The notes under the pieces were generated by a model. That model was not told the origin of the DNA and did not search any database. It saw only the letters and a list, made by a program, of their open reading frames with translations. From Arachnia propionica (GTDB lineage Bacteria > Actinomycetota > Actinomycetes > Propionibacteriales > Propionibacteriaceae), in contig NZ_RQZG01000025.1 in assembly GCF_003859805.1 (NCBI RefSeq), forward strand, positions 1-38,759: a stretch of DNA of 38,759 bases. The letters are read 5' to 3'. Below are positions 26,992-36,769 of this stretch, in pieces. The translations under genes were made by a program, and so were the position numbers. How positions within the stretch are numbered: the first letter of the stretch is position 1; the number at the start of each line of letters is the position of its first letter.

Positions 26992-27579
26992 ATGACCACC
27001 AACGCCCGCAACGTCGCCATCGGCAAGCCGAAGGTCGGCGGCGCGATCTTCTTCGCCAAGGAGTCCGAGAAGGCCCCGCTCCCCACCGACGCGAAGACCA
27101 GCCTGAATGCCAAGCTCAAGTCGATGGGCTACGCCGCGGCCGAGGGGCTGAGGCGCGCGATCAACAAGGCCTACGAGGCGATCAAGGCGTGGGGCGGCGA
27201 TGAGGTTGCTCGGCCCCGCACCGAGCTGACCGTCACCCTCTCCTTCGTCCTGATCGAGTCCCGCAACGCCGACGTCGCCAAGGCCGTGTGGGGCGAGGAC
27301 GCCGTCACGATCACCCCGGCCACCAGTGAGCACGGCACCAAGATCGACGTCGCCTACGCTGGGCAGGACGGCCCCGACGGGTGCTGGGTGATCGACATGG
27401 CTGACGGTGATGGGCTGCACCGCATTGTCATCCCCAACGCCCAGCAGGTCACCGAGTCCTTCGAGCAGACCTACGGTGACTCCGAGGTCATCGCCTACCC
27501 GATCGAGCTGACGCTGCGCCGAGACAGCAACGGCAAGTTCTTCTACGAGTACACCGACGACGGGGTGAAGTCTGCATGA
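26992..27579 (+). CDS. Major tail (tube) protein
   Basis: A 195-aa protein matching tail-tube proteins: N-terminal VAIGKPKVGGAIFFAK, YAAAEGLRRAINKAYEAIKA, beta strands RTELTVTLSFVLIESR, and a C-terminal VIAYPIELTLRRDSNGKFFY. CAAGGAGGG precedes ATG 26992. The tail chaperone and tape measure genes follow, as expected. Confidence 0.85.
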   Translation: MTTNARNVAIGKPKVGGAIFFAKESEKAPLPTDAKTSLNAKLKSMGYAAAEGLRRAINKAYEAIKAWGGDEVARPRTELTVTLSFVLIESRNADVAKAVWGEDAVTITPATSEHGTKIDVAYAGQDGPDGCWVIDMADGDGLHRIVIPNAQQVTESFEQTYGDSEVIAYPIELTLRRDSNGKFFYEYTDDGVKSA

Positions 27580-27914
27580 GCAAGAGGAGGGCCTACCGGC
27601 GCCCCGCTGGCGCACCCAAGCCGCAGGACCACAAGCCGAAGCAGGGCACCCCGGAGGTGTTCCAGGTCGAGGCCCTGGGCCGCACCTGGACCATCGACGC
27701 TGACAAGTTCGACGACGACGAGCTCATCGAATGGCTGGGGGAACTCCAGAGTGGGGAAAATCCGTTCGTCCTCGCGAAGGTTGGCAGATTCCTTCTCGGC
27801 GAGGGAGAGTACGAGGAGGCTCGCGAGCTGCTGCGTGACCCGGAGACGGGGCGCGTCAAGTTCAGTGACATTGCGGAGTTCATCAAGGGCGTTCTCAGTG
27901 GCGGCAATGCCTGA
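27576..27914 (+). CDS. Tail assembly chaperone G
   Basis: A 112-aa acidic protein (TWTIDADKFDDDELIEWLGE, NPFVLAKVGRFLLGEGEYEE) between tail tube and tape measure, the chaperone position. The -1 frame is open from 27869 into the next gene, so a -1 slip in the last 40 bp would produce a G-T fusion. No canonical heptamer is present; CAAGGGC near 27884-27890 is the least bad candidate. Confidence 0.8.
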   Translation: MSKRRAYRRPAGAPKPQDHKPKQGTPEVFQVEALGRTWTIDADKFDDDELIEWLGELQSGENPFVLAKVGRFLLGEGEYEEARELLRDPETGRVKFSDIAEFIKGVLSGGNA

Positions 27915-28336
27915 TGTCCCTGCTGCGGCTTCATCGCATCCTCAGGGAGCACAAGGGACCGCTCAGGGCTGACTTCCGGCGTGAGTACGGCATCGATCTG
28001 GATGCCGTGCTCACGCCGGACTCCCCTGATCACATCCCGCCACTCGTCCTGCTGGACCTCATTGACGGCCTGTCTCCGCAGGCTGCCTACTGGCGGGCAG
28101 CCGATCCCGATCGCGCAACCTGGCAGCTCACCGATCACCTGCTCGCCACCCTCATTGACGACATCAGAGTTTTCATGTGGGCATTCGGGGGAAAGAAAGG
28201 CCAGAAACCACAACCAATCCCCCGCCCCGGCATCGAATCTCCCGAAGAGGTCGTCATCATCGGGGCATCCAAGGGGTTCTCCTCGATCGAGGACTTCGAG
28301 GCCTGGTATCAGACCAAGAGGGAAAACATGACATAA
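27914..28336 (+). CDS. Tail assembly chaperone T
   Basis: A 140-aa protein (LLRLHRILREHKGPLRADFR, DHIPPLVLLDLIDGLSPQAA) with a DUF-type chaperone-T character just before the tape measure. ATG 27914 overlaps the preceding stop by one base (TGATG) and lacks a good ribosome-binding site, so it is made by re-initiation or by -1 frameshifting from the upstream gene. Confidence 0.7.
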   Translation: MSLLRLHRILREHKGPLRADFRREYGIDLDAVLTPDSPDHIPPLVLLDLIDGLSPQAAYWRAADPDRATWQLTDHLLATLIDDIRVFMWAFGGKKGQKPQPIPRPGIESPEEVVIIGASKGFSSIEDFEAWYQTKRENMT

Positions 28337-28351
28337 GAATGGGGGCCCGCA

Positions 28352-31300
28352 ATGGCGAACGGCGTTGAGCTCGGAAAGGCCTACATCTCCATCATCGCAA
28401 CGGCGAATCAGATCGCCCCAGAGGTGAAGAAGCAATTCCGTGTCATTGACGACGATGCGGGAAAGCTGGGCCTGAAGATCGGCTCCCAGATCAGCGGGAA
28501 ACTGAAGACCGCACTCAAGGTCGGGGCAGGCGCTGTTGCTGGACTCGGAGCTCTTGTCGGCGGGCTCGCCATCAAGGGCGGCATCGAGCGTGCCCTGAAG
28601 ATCGACACAGCGCAGAAGAAGCTCAAGGGACTCGGACATGACGCCGACTCCGTGCAGGCGATCATGAAGAATGCCCTCGCCTCGGTCAAGGGGACTTCCT
28701 TCGGGCTGGGCGAGGCTGCCACCACGGCGGCCGGTGCTGTCGCTGCTGGGATCAAGCCCGGCGAGCGTCTCGAGCAGGTCCTGAAGTCGGTGGCGAACTC
28801 CGCTGCTGCCGCTCAGGTCGACATGGGCGAGATGGGCGGCATCTTCAACAAGGTCGCCTCTCTCGGCAAGGCGCAGAACGACGTCCTGCAGCAGGTCGCC
28901 GACAAGGGCCTGCCGATCTATCAGGCCCTCGGAAAGCAGATGGGCCTCACGGCTGAGGAGGTTTTCCAGGCCGCATCGAAGGGCAAGATCAGCTTCGAGC
29001 AGTTCGAGGCCGCGATGCGGGACGCATCCGGCACCGTCGCCCAGGAAATGGGGAACACCCTCCCCGGAAAGTTCGCGAACTTCAAGGCGTCTCTGTCCCG
29101 CCTCGGCGAGTCGGTCGTCGCGCAGGTGCTGCCTCACATCGGCAGCGGCTTCGCCTGGCTGACCGAGAAGGCCGATGCGCTCGGCCCGGCCGCGAAGAGG
29201 GCTGGCGAGGCCCTCGGAAAGGCCGTCGGCGAAGCCGGGAAGTGGATGACGGGTACCCTCATCCCTGCGGTCAAGGATGCAGCGACCTGGCTCCAGGACC
29301 GCACCGCGCCCGCCGTCGAGGCGATCACCGGATGGTTGCGCGACCACCTCGTCCCGGCGCTGCGAGACACAGGCTCCTGGATCAAGGACACGCTTGTCCC
29401 TGCCCTGCAGGACAGCGTCACCTGGATCAAGGAGAACTCCACCTGGCTCGGCCCGCTCACCGCCGCCGTGATCGGCGGAGCTGTCGCCTGGAGCGGCTAC
29501 GCCTTCGCCCTCAAGGCCGCCGACCTGGCGGCCGGGGGGTTCAACAAGATCGGCCCCGCCGTGATCGGCGTCGTCAAGGGCCTCAACGCTGCCCTGCGCG
29601 CCAACCCCATCGGGTTGGTCGTCACCGCCATCGGCGCGCTCGTCGCCGGACTGGTCTGGTTCTTCACCCAGACCGAGGAGGGGCAGAAGCTCTGGGGGCA
29701 GATCTGGGGCGGCATCAAGTTCGCCGTGGACAGCGTGGTGGACTGGTTCGTCAACGTCGCAGCCCCCGCCTTCCAGGGAGTCTGGGACGCTATCGTCTTC
29801 GCGGCGGACAGTGTCCGCGACTGGTTCGTCAACGTCCTCGCCCCCGCCCTGTCGGGGATCTGGGACACGATCCTGTTCGCCGCCGACAGTGTGGCCGACT
29901 GGTGGACCAACGTCCTCGCACCCGCCCTGTCCGGGGTGTGGGACACGATCCAGCAGGCCGCCGAGCCCGTCATCGGCTGGTTCTCCACCCACGTCGGACC
30001 GGTGTTCGAGGCGCTGGGCGAGCTGATGAGGGCGGTGTGGGGGCGCATCATCGTCCCCCTGTTCGACCTCTTCGTCGATGGCCTCAAGATCGTCGGACAG
30101 TTCCTGTCCGCCACCTGGAACAACGCCCTCAAGCCGACCATCGACGCCTTGGGCAAGGCGTTCGCGTGGCTGTGGGACAACGCCATCAAGCCCGCCATCG
30201 ACGCCATCCAGGTCGGCTGGCAGATCATCTCCGACGCCATCTCGGTGGCGTGGGAGCACGTCATCAAGCCCGCCGTGGATGCCATCGGCAAGGGCGTCAT
30301 GTGGCTGTGGGATGTCGCGGTCCAGCCCGCCGTGAACGCGATCCAGGCAGGCTGGACCGCGCTGTGGGACATCGTGAAGGCCACATGGGACGCGGTCGGC
30401 TCGGTCATCATGGCCGCCATCGGCACCGCCTGGCAGGTTGCCGTCTCCGTGGTGGCGGGGGCGATGCAGGCCATCTGGTCGGTCATCTCCACGGTGTGGA
30501 ACATCATCAAGAACACCATCGAAACCGTTCTCGCCGTCATCGCCGGAATCATCCGCACCGTCACCGCCGCCATCAACGGCGACTGGGGGGCGGTCTGGAA
30601 CAACATCGTCGGGGTTTTCAACTCCATCGTGGGCGGGCTGGCCAGCAATGCCCGATTCCTCTTCGACGGAATCCTCGGGTATTTCAAGGGTGTGTGGACG
30701 GCGATCTCCGGCACCTGGTCTGCGGTATGGGATGGAATCCAGAAGGTCGGAAAGGCCGCTTGGGATTGGATTTCCCGCGCCATCGGCGCGATCTTCGAGG
30801 CCATCAAGAAGACCGTCACCGGCATCTGGGACGGAATGTCCCGAGCCTGGGGAGGCTTCTGGGATGGCTTGAAGAGCACCGGCAAGGCCGCGTGGGATTG
30901 GATCAGCTCCACCGTCGGCGGAGTGTGGGAGTCCATCGCGACCGCTGCAGGCGAAGCCTGGGACGGCATCGTCACCACGATTGGTGGCGCGTGGGACAAG
31001 ATCAAGTCCACCGTCGCCTCGCCGATCAACGCCGTCATCGGATTCATCAACAAGGGCATCATCGGCTCCTACAACTGGGTGGCCGACAAGATCAAAATTA
31101 TCCCCCGAATCGAGGGGACAATTCCTGAGGTGAAGTTCGCCCGCGGCGGCATCCTCCCTGGGAAGTCGTCGTGGAGAAATGGCGACGACCAACTGGCGTG
31201 GATGCGTCGCGGTGAGGGCGTCACCGTTTCCGAGGCGCTCAGGGACCCCTACGAGCGCACCAGGCTGCTGGCCCTCAACAAGGCCGCGATGTCGGGGATG

Positions 31301-32269
31301 TCCCCGGCACGGTTCCGGGCCCGGTTCGACAGCACGCATCCCGCGGGATGCGGCTGCGGACTCGCCCACCACGCCACCGGCGGGATCATCGGATTCCGCG
31401 GGCATCGGTTCACCTCGACGTTCGCCGCTCGCATCCTGCAGGCGGAGAAGATCGCCGGCGCCCGGATGCACATCAGTCAGGGCGGCTTCCGACCCAGGAC
31501 GTCCTACTCCGGCACCAGCCATGCCGGTGACGCTCTCGACATCACCGGCGACTTCCGGCGGTTCATCGCACCACTGCGTCAGGTCGGCATCGCCGCCTGG
31601 GATCGCACCGGAAAGGGCCGCTGGGTGCCCCACGTGCACGGCGTCCCCCTGCCGGGGCACGGCACCCCGCTGGGCTCCGCCATCTGGCAGGCCCAGGACT
31701 ATCTGCGCGGCGGGGATGGGCTGGGCGGCCGCGACAACGGCCCCGGGGTCGCCATCGCCTCCGCCGACATCGAGGAGGCCGTCAAGAGGGGCGCGGACAA
31801 GGCCTGGTGGGAGAAGCTCGCCGATGCGGTGGGTGACGCCTGGGACAAGATCAAGGGGTGGTTCAGCGACATGGCCGAGAAGATCGCCGGGCCCCTCAAG
31901 TCGCTCCAGGGCCTGGTGACCGGCGACGGGCCGTTCGACAACCTCGTCAGCAAGATCGCCGAGAAGCTCGGCAAGGATCTCAAGAACTGGGTCGCCAAGA
32001 AGCTCGGCCTGCCTGTCGAGGAGGGCTACGCGACCGGTACTCGCCACGCCCGCCCCGGCTGGGCATGGGTCGGGGAGCGCGGCCCGGAGCTGGTCCATTT
32101 CCGAGGCGGGGAGCAGGTCTACACCCACGCCGAGTCCAAGCAGATGGCGGGCGGGATGGTCGTCAACCTGTCGATGCCGCATGACGCGTTCCGGTCGGTC
32201 GAGGACCTCATCGAGTTCCTGCGCGACCTGCCTAGGGCCGTGCGACAGATGGAGGGAGCGTCGATCTGA
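28352..32269 (+). CDS. Tape measure protein with embedded M15-type peptidase
   Basis: A 1305-aa protein that sets tail length. The N-terminus (about 1-350) carries the TP901-type region (AGAVAGLGALVGGLAIKGGI, LGKAQNDVLQQVADKGLPIY). Three 26-aa repeats run from residue 460 (DSVVDWFVNVAAPAFQGVW), then W-rich repeats extend to about 920. Near 1040-1100 is a LAS/M15-type peptidase: H1057 and D1063 in TSHAGDALDITG and H1094/H1096 in WVPHVHGVP, probably acting on peptidoglycan during DNA injection. The end (GERGPELVHFRGGEQVYTHA) is a common tape-measure terminus. Confidence 0.9.
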   Translation: MANGVELGKAYISIIATANQIAPEVKKQFRVIDDDAGKLGLKIGSQISGKLKTALKVGAGAVAGLGALVGGLAIKGGIERALKIDTAQKKLKGLGHDADSVQAIMKNALASVKGTSFGLGEAATTAAGAVAAGIKPGERLEQVLKSVANSAAAAQVDMGEMGGIFNKVASLGKAQNDVLQQVADKGLPIYQALGKQMGLTAEEVFQAASKGKISFEQFEAAMRDASGTVAQEMGNTLPGKFANFKASLSRLGESVVAQVLPHIGSGFAWLTEKADALGPAAKRAGEALGKAVGEAGKWMTGTLIPAVKDAATWLQDRTAPAVEAITGWLRDHLVPALRDTGSWIKDTLVPALQDSVTWIKENSTWLGPLTAAVIGGAVAWSGYAFALKAADLAAGGFNKIGPAVIGVVKGLNAALRANPIGLVVTAIGALVAGLVWFFTQTEEGQKLWGQIWGGIKFAVDSVVDWFVNVAAPAFQGVWDAIVFAADSVRDWFVNVLAPALSGIWDTILFAADSVADWWTNVLAPALSGVWDTIQQAAEPVIGWFSTHVGPVFEALGELMRAVWGRIIVPLFDLFVDGLKIVGQFLSATWNNALKPTIDALGKAFAWLWDNAIKPAIDAIQVGWQIISDAISVAWEHVIKPAVDAIGKGVMWLWDVAVQPAVNAIQAGWTALWDIVKATWDAVGSVIMAAIGTAWQVAVSVVAGAMQAIWSVISTVWNIIKNTIETVLAVIAGIIRTVTAAINGDWGAVWNNIVGVFNSIVGGLASNARFLFDGILGYFKGVWTAISGTWSAVWDGIQKVGKAAWDWISRAIGAIFEAIKKTVTGIWDGMSRAWGGFWDGLKSTGKAAWDWISSTVGGVWESIATAAGEAWDGIVTTIGGAWDKIKSTVASPINAVIGFINKGIIGSYNWVADKIKIIPRIEGTIPEVKFARGGILPGKSSWRNGDDQLAWMRRGEGVTVSEALRDPYERTRLLALNKAAMSGMSPARFRARFDSTHPAGCGCGLAHHATGGIIGFRGHRFTSTFAARILQAEKIAGARMHISQGGFRPRTSYSGTSHAGDALDITGDFRRFIAPLRQVGIAAWDRTGKGRWVPHVHGVPLPGHGTPLGSAIWQAQDYLRGGDGLGGRDNGPGVAIASADIEEAVKRGADKAWWEKLADAVGDAWDKIKGWFSDMAEKIAGPLKSLQGLVTGDGPFDNLVSKIAEKLGKDLKNWVAKKLGLPVEEGYATGTRHARPGWAWVGERGPELVHFRGGEQVYTHAESKQMAGGMVVNLSMPHDAFRSVEDLIEFLRDLPRAVRQMEGASI
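29729..29962 (+). repeat. 78-bp tandem repeats inside the tape measure gene
   Basis: Three 78-bp units (29729-29806, 29807-29884, 29885-29962) encode 26-aa repeats starting DSVVDWF, DSVRDWF and DSVADWW. A decayed fourth (EPVIGWF) follows to 30040. Such repeats let tail length change by unequal recombination. Confidence 0.8.
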
Positions 32270-34422
32270 TGAGCACCTACACCACCTACGGTCCGTGGAC
32301 GTCCGGCTCGAATCGCAGGATGCGGCTGCGATTCGACTGGACGATGGGGCACATCAGCCCCGGAGCGTCGTCGGTCACCGTCACCCTGGCGATCACCGCC
32401 CAGGTCGGCTACTCGGTCCAGGACAGGAACTCCACCCTGTCCTGGACCGGGGATTTCGCCGCATCCTCGGCATCGGTGTCGCTGATCGCCCCCACCGGGG
32501 GCAGTGTGCATCTGACGACGCTGCGCGGGGAGTTCCCGCTGCGCGACGCCGCCTACACCATCACCGAGTCCGTCACCCTGTCCGGCATCGAGTATGTGGG
32601 TGTGTCGGCGTCGCACACCGACTCGCTGCGCATCCCGCCCAAGGCCGCGCAGCTACCGGTCTCCCCCGGTCCCCCGTCCGTGACCCGTATCGGATCGGCC
32701 GGGACGGCGTTCCAGATCAGCTGGAACGCGGTCGGGAACGCCGACTACTACGAGCTCGGGGTGGAGCGGGAGAGCACCGGCACATCTGGGGTTTTCGCTC
32801 GCGTCTACGGCACCAGCTACCGCGACGAGATGCCAATTGACGATCAGTTCCGCTACTGGGTGCGTGCCGTCAACGCCGCAGGCGCCAGCAGGCCAGCCTA
32901 TGGCCCGTATGTGCGCACCCGCCCTCTGCCCCCGCGCATCTCGTGGACCCGGCAGGGCGGCCGGATCATCGTCCGCATGGACCAGCAGGCCCGCTACCCG
33001 ATGGGCCTCCGCCTCCAGTGGCGCGTCCAGGGTGGGCACTGGGCAACCCTGACCGAGGTGCCCGGCGGCTCCGGCACCGCAACCCACACCCCGCCACTCG
33101 GCGCAGTGGCGGAGTACCGGGCCGACACCTGGGTCTCCCAGCCGTCCCGGACGGACTCGGAGTGGGCCTACACCGGTCCGGTGCAGGCCCTCGCCGCGCC
33201 CATGGCCCCGACTCATGTCGGCCCTGCCGGGGTGACGGTGGCGGCACAGCCGGTCCGACTGGAATGGCAGCACAGCCCTGTGGACGGCTCTGCCCAGAGC
33301 GCGGCCGAGGTCCGCTACCGGCAGACCAACTCCGACTCCTGGACCACCGCCACGACCACCACCGCCAGCTACCACGCCATCACCCCCGGCTCCGGCTGGT
33401 GGGAGTGGCAGGTGCGCACTCGCGGTGCGCACGCGGACTGGGGCCCATGGTCGCCGATGTGGGGCTTCCGTGCCGCCCCAGCCCCGACGGTGCAGATCAC
33501 AGCACCCCCGGCAGGTACCTACCGCAGCAACCGCATCACTCCGACCCTCAGCTATCGCGATGCCTCCGGCGCCGCGATGGCGTCGTGGGAGATCCAACTC
33601 CTCGCCGCCGACGGTAGCGAGGTGTCCCGCATCGCAGGAACCGGCGCCTACACCCCGCGGCCACTCCCCTACATCCTCACCAACGCCAGCGACTACCGGA
33701 TCCGGGTGTCGGTCACGTCCGGCACCGGACTCCCGGCCGAGCCGGTGGAGCGACAGATCACGACGTCGTTCACCCCGCCAGCCGCGCCGCTACTGATGGC
33801 GCAGTGGGTCGAGGACCAGGGCATCGTCGCACTCGAGGCCCGCGCCGGAACCGGCGGGGAGCCGACCGCGAGTCTGCGCATCGAGGCATCGCACGATGCC
33901 GGGCTCACCTGGCAGGAGGTCTCCGCAGGCCCCGGTGCCCGCCTGGATGCATCGGATGGGCTCCCCCCGCTCAATGCGGAGGTCGCCTACCGGTCGATCG
34001 CGGTCTCGGCGCTGCCATCAGAGGCGGCCTCCGCCGCAGTGACGCTGCGCACCACCACCGGCAGGGTGTGGCTCGTCGGCGACGACGGGACCAAGGCAGA
34101 GCTGATCGGTGACATCGACCTCTCCCACACCCACGGCCACGACGTCGTCCTGGCTGACTACGAGGGGGCGGCCCATCCGGTCGCCCACCACGGGGTTGCC
34201 CGGCCCGACCAGGTCACGTTCTCCGGCCGCATCCTGCCACAGCTCGGCTCGCCCCGAGAGGTGTGGCTGCGGCTCCTCGGGCAACCAGTGTGGTGGCGCG
34301 ACCCCTCAGGGATCCGCTGGCGCGGCACCCTGACCGCCTCCGGCGTGGCCTGGAAACCGCACAGCCTCGCCGATGGACTCGCCGCGGTCTCAGGCACGAT
34401 CGTGAGGATCACAGATGGCTGA
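32269..34422 (+). CDS. Minor tail protein with fibronectin type III repeats
   Basis: A 717-aa tail protein. Residues 1-135 form a beta-rich domain; several Fn3-like repeats follow (PSVTRIGSAGTAFQISWNAV, VGNADYYELGVERE, APTHVGPAGVTVAAQPVRLE). The C-terminal part (about 600-717) has VTFSGRILPQLGSPREVWLR, typical of distal-tail-like proteins. ATG 32269 overlaps the tape-measure stop. Such proteins form the tail tip and may contact the cell surface. Confidence 0.8.
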   Translation: MSTYTTYGPWTSGSNRRMRLRFDWTMGHISPGASSVTVTLAITAQVGYSVQDRNSTLSWTGDFAASSASVSLIAPTGGSVHLTTLRGEFPLRDAAYTITESVTLSGIEYVGVSASHTDSLRIPPKAAQLPVSPGPPSVTRIGSAGTAFQISWNAVGNADYYELGVERESTGTSGVFARVYGTSYRDEMPIDDQFRYWVRAVNAAGASRPAYGPYVRTRPLPPRISWTRQGGRIIVRMDQQARYPMGLRLQWRVQGGHWATLTEVPGGSGTATHTPPLGAVAEYRADTWVSQPSRTDSEWAYTGPVQALAAPMAPTHVGPAGVTVAAQPVRLEWQHSPVDGSAQSAAEVRYRQTNSDSWTTATTTTASYHAITPGSGWWEWQVRTRGAHADWGPWSPMWGFRAAPAPTVQITAPPAGTYRSNRITPTLSYRDASGAAMASWEIQLLAADGSEVSRIAGTGAYTPRPLPYILTNASDYRIRVSVTSGTGLPAEPVERQITTSFTPPAAPLLMAQWVEDQGIVALEARAGTGGEPTASLRIEASHDAGLTWQEVSAGPGARLDASDGLPPLNAEVAYRSIAVSALPSEAASAAVTLRTTTGRVWLVGDDGTKAELIGDIDLSHTHGHDVVLADYEGAAHPVAHHGVARPDQVTFSGRILPQLGSPREVWLRLLGQPVWWRDPSGIRWRGTLTASGVAWKPHSLADGLAAVSGTIVRITDG

Positions 34423-35443
34423 GTGGTGGAGCATCGACCTCCTCGACAAGGAGGAGAACCTCCTCGGAACCTTCGGGCAGATCGAGGGAGGCTCCGTCGA
34501 CTGGAACATCGACCGCGCCATCCACGGCGGCGGCACCCTCGAGGTGTCCCAGCCCCCGTCCGGGGTGGACTGGCTGTCGCATCGGCTCCGCCTGACCCAC
34601 CACCGTGGCGAGCACACCACCCGCATGGGGGTGTGGGTGCCGACCTGGCCGGAGATCGACATCGACGGCGACCACCGGAGAATGTCGGTGCAGGTCCTCG
34701 ACAAGACGAGCATCCTGTCCCGTGAGATCCCCTACATGTCGGAGGTCACGGCCGGGACGGTCGTGACCGACAAGGTGGCGGAGATCATCCGCGACCGCGG
34801 GGAGCACGCCATCGCGATCACCCCCTCCCCTCTGACCCTGCCCTCCACCCTCACCTGGGACGCCAAGACCACCCGCCTCAAGCAGATCAACGACCTGTTG
34901 TCCGCGATCGGCCACGGCGGCCTGTGGTGCGACGGCAACGGCTGGTTCCGCGCCGAGCCCTACGTCGCCCCAGGTGATCGCCCCCTGGCGGCAACGTACG
35001 GCGGCGACCCCGGGGACTACCGGGTGCTGCGCACCTACCGGGATGCCGCCAACCTGGCCGACCTGCCGAACCGGGTCGTGGTCTACAGTCCCGGCTCCTC
35101 CACGAGGGCCGCGATGCGGGCCGACGCCGAGCTGCCCGCCAGCCATCCGCTCGGCAGCCACCGACGCGGCGACATCCCCCGAACCTACGACGGTGTCGAG
35201 GCCGCCAACCAGCAGGTGTTGGACCGGCATGCCGAGCGGCTCCTGGCGCAGGCCACCAATGTCACGCGCAGAGTCACCTACCGCCACCCCGTCGACGACG
35301 TCCAACTGCGCGACCGCGTCCACATCCGACGCCTCAACATCGACGGGGCGGTCATCAACCGGCGCATCCAGCTGGGCATCGGGCCGGTCGTGGAGGACAC
35401 CATCCGCCACATCTACGCCGCAGGAGACAAGCTGTGGATCTGA
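34415..35443 (+). CDS. Tail-tip/hub protein (minor tail)
   Basis: A 342-aa protein of the gp27/gpD hub type: MAEWWSIDLLDKEENLLG, SVDWNIDRAIHGGGTLEVSQ and a C-terminal QLRDRVHIRRLNIDGAVINR. It overlaps the Fn3 protein gene by 8 bp and the next gene by 10 bp. It probably forms the baseplate hub, on the basis of position and pattern. Confidence 0.75.
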   Translation: MAEWWSIDLLDKEENLLGTFGQIEGGSVDWNIDRAIHGGGTLEVSQPPSGVDWLSHRLRLTHHRGEHTTRMGVWVPTWPEIDIDGDHRRMSVQVLDKTSILSREIPYMSEVTAGTVVTDKVAEIIRDRGEHAIAITPSPLTLPSTLTWDAKTTRLKQINDLLSAIGHGGLWCDGNGWFRAEPYVAPGDRPLAATYGGDPGDYRVLRTYRDAANLADLPNRVVVYSPGSSTRAAMRADAELPASHPLGSHRRGDIPRTYDGVEAANQQVLDRHAERLLAQATNVTRRVTYRHPVDDVQLRDRVHIRRLNIDGAVINRRIQLGIGPVVEDTIRHIYAAGDKLWI

Positions 35444-35961
35444 CATCAGCAGGCCAGCTCCTCGCCGGGGCTGTGGCCGCCAGCAACGCCCAGGGCCAGC
35501 GCTACGAGTGGGGCCGCTGGGACGGCTCCAGGCTGTGGCTCGACACCGCCCCTGACATCGGACTGACCGCCGACAACGCGGCCGGGCCGCTCAGCCCAGG
35601 GCAGCGAGTGCTCGCCATCTACCTGGCACGCACCAAGCGCTGGATCATCATCGGCCCTGCCGCCACCACTCTCGAGGCCCGGCTCTCGCAGCTGGAGGCG
35701 CAGGCCGCGCGGCTGCCGCGCGTGGTCGCCCGCGGCCAGTGGGTCGAGCCGGACCCCGGGCCGACGACCAGCTTCATCCGCTGGCCCGCAGGCGTGGCAT
35801 TCACCAGCCCGCCCACGATCATCACCCAGCTGGCGTCCTCGGCCGGAGTTTTCGCAGGGGCGAGATCGCACGTCGACGGGATCGGCCTGACCGGGTTCCG
35901 TCTGTCCACCACCGGAACATCCACGGGCGGCTGCCCATGGATGTGGACCGCAATCCAATGA
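35434..35961 (+). CDS. Small tail-tip protein (175 aa)
   Basis: A 175-aa, OB-like first half (WDGSRLWLDTAPDIGLTADN, VLAIYLARTKRWIIIGPA), a short coiled coil (LEARLSQLEAQAARLP) and a strand-rich C-terminal domain (RWPAGVAFTSPPTIITQLAS) of the kind seen at tail-fibre ends. GTG start within the hub gene. It is the last tail gene and may contact the receptor. Confidence 0.65.
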   Translation: MDLTSAGQLLAGAVAASNAQGQRYEWGRWDGSRLWLDTAPDIGLTADNAAGPLSPGQRVLAIYLARTKRWIIIGPAATTLEARLSQLEAQAARLPRVVARGQWVEPDPGPTTSFIRWPAGVAFTSPPTIITQLASSAGVFAGARSHVDGIGLTGFRLSTTGTSTGGCPWMWTAIQ

Positions 35962-35974
35962 GAAAGGAGCCCTC

Positions 35975-36769
35975 ATGGGCAGACGTGACACCAAGCACTT
36001 TCCTGCCGCGACCAAGCAGATCTGCTACGACGTGGCCAACCATGTGATCGCGACTGGCCCGCCGTCGCTGTGGATCGGCCGGGCGCACGACCCGAAGTCG
36101 AAGGAACATCGAACTGGGCTGGCGCTCGACATCATCGTCTCCCGAAGGGTCGGGCTGATGCCCACCGCGAGAGAGAAGGCCGCTGGCAACCTGCTGGTCG
36201 CGTGGCTGGTCAAGCATGCCCGCCAGCTCGACATCCGGCACATCATCTGGGACGCGGAAATCTGGAAGACCCGATATGCGGATCAGGGCTGGAGGCCGCT
36301 CCCTGGCCCCCGGTCTGGCATCTCGGACTGGCACCGCGACCATGCGCACGTGTTCTTCCAGACCGCCAACGGCAGGGTCCCCAGCGACCCGATCACCTCA
36401 ACCACCACCCTGACCAACCCCATCCCCGAGGAGGATGACATGCCCTCAATCGATGACCTGCTCCGCGCCCCCGTCGGCGGGAGCGGCCTCACCGTCGCAA
36501 CCGCCCTGGAGGCCGCGGCCTACAAGCCGTCTGCGACGCAGATCGCAGACGAGATCCTCGGCCGCTGGCTGGGAACCAGCGGACCGACCGTCGCGGTCGC
36601 GCTCCAGTCTGGGGCCGCGAACGTCAACGCCCTCCGGGTCGAGATCACGGCCCTCACCAAGGCCCTCCACACCGCCCAGACGGGCGGGGTGGACATCGAC
36701 CAGGTGAGGGCCATGGTCCGGGAGGCCGTCGGCGACGCCCTCCAGGCCGGGGGCGAGTCCCTGCGGTGA
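35975..36769 (+). CDS. Endolysin, LAS/M15-like peptidase with C-terminal cell-wall-binding region
   Basis: A 264-aa lysin. Zinc ligands of the LAS/M15 family are visible: H45 and D52 in EHRTGLALDI and H123/H125 in SDWHRDHAHVFF. It would cleave a peptide bond in the cell-wall crosslink. The C-terminal third (about 155-264: DDLLRAPVGGSGLTVATALE, DQVRAMVREAVGDALQ) is helical and probably mediates localisation or multimerisation. GAAAGGAGCC precedes ATG 35975. A second peptidase of this kind lies in the tape measure. Confidence 0.85.
   Translation: MGRRDTKHFPAATKQICYDVANHVIATGPPSLWIGRAHDPKSKEHRTGLALDIIVSRRVGLMPTAREKAAGNLLVAWLVKHARQLDIRHIIWDAEIWKTRYADQGWRPLPGPRSGISDWHRDHAHVFFQTANGRVPSDPITSTTTLTNPIPEEDDMPSIDDLLRAPVGGSGLTVATALEAAAYKPSATQIADEILGRWLGTSGPTVAVALQSGAANVNALRVEITALTKALHTAQTGGVDIDQVRAMVREAVGDALQAGGESLR

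Noticed and set aside
27593-32182. A 1529-codon open frame antisense to the tape measure gene
   Set aside because: Its translation is Asp/Gly/Val/Arg-rich nonsense, it runs opposite to a clear tape measure protein, and high-G+C codon bias commonly opens the antisense frame.
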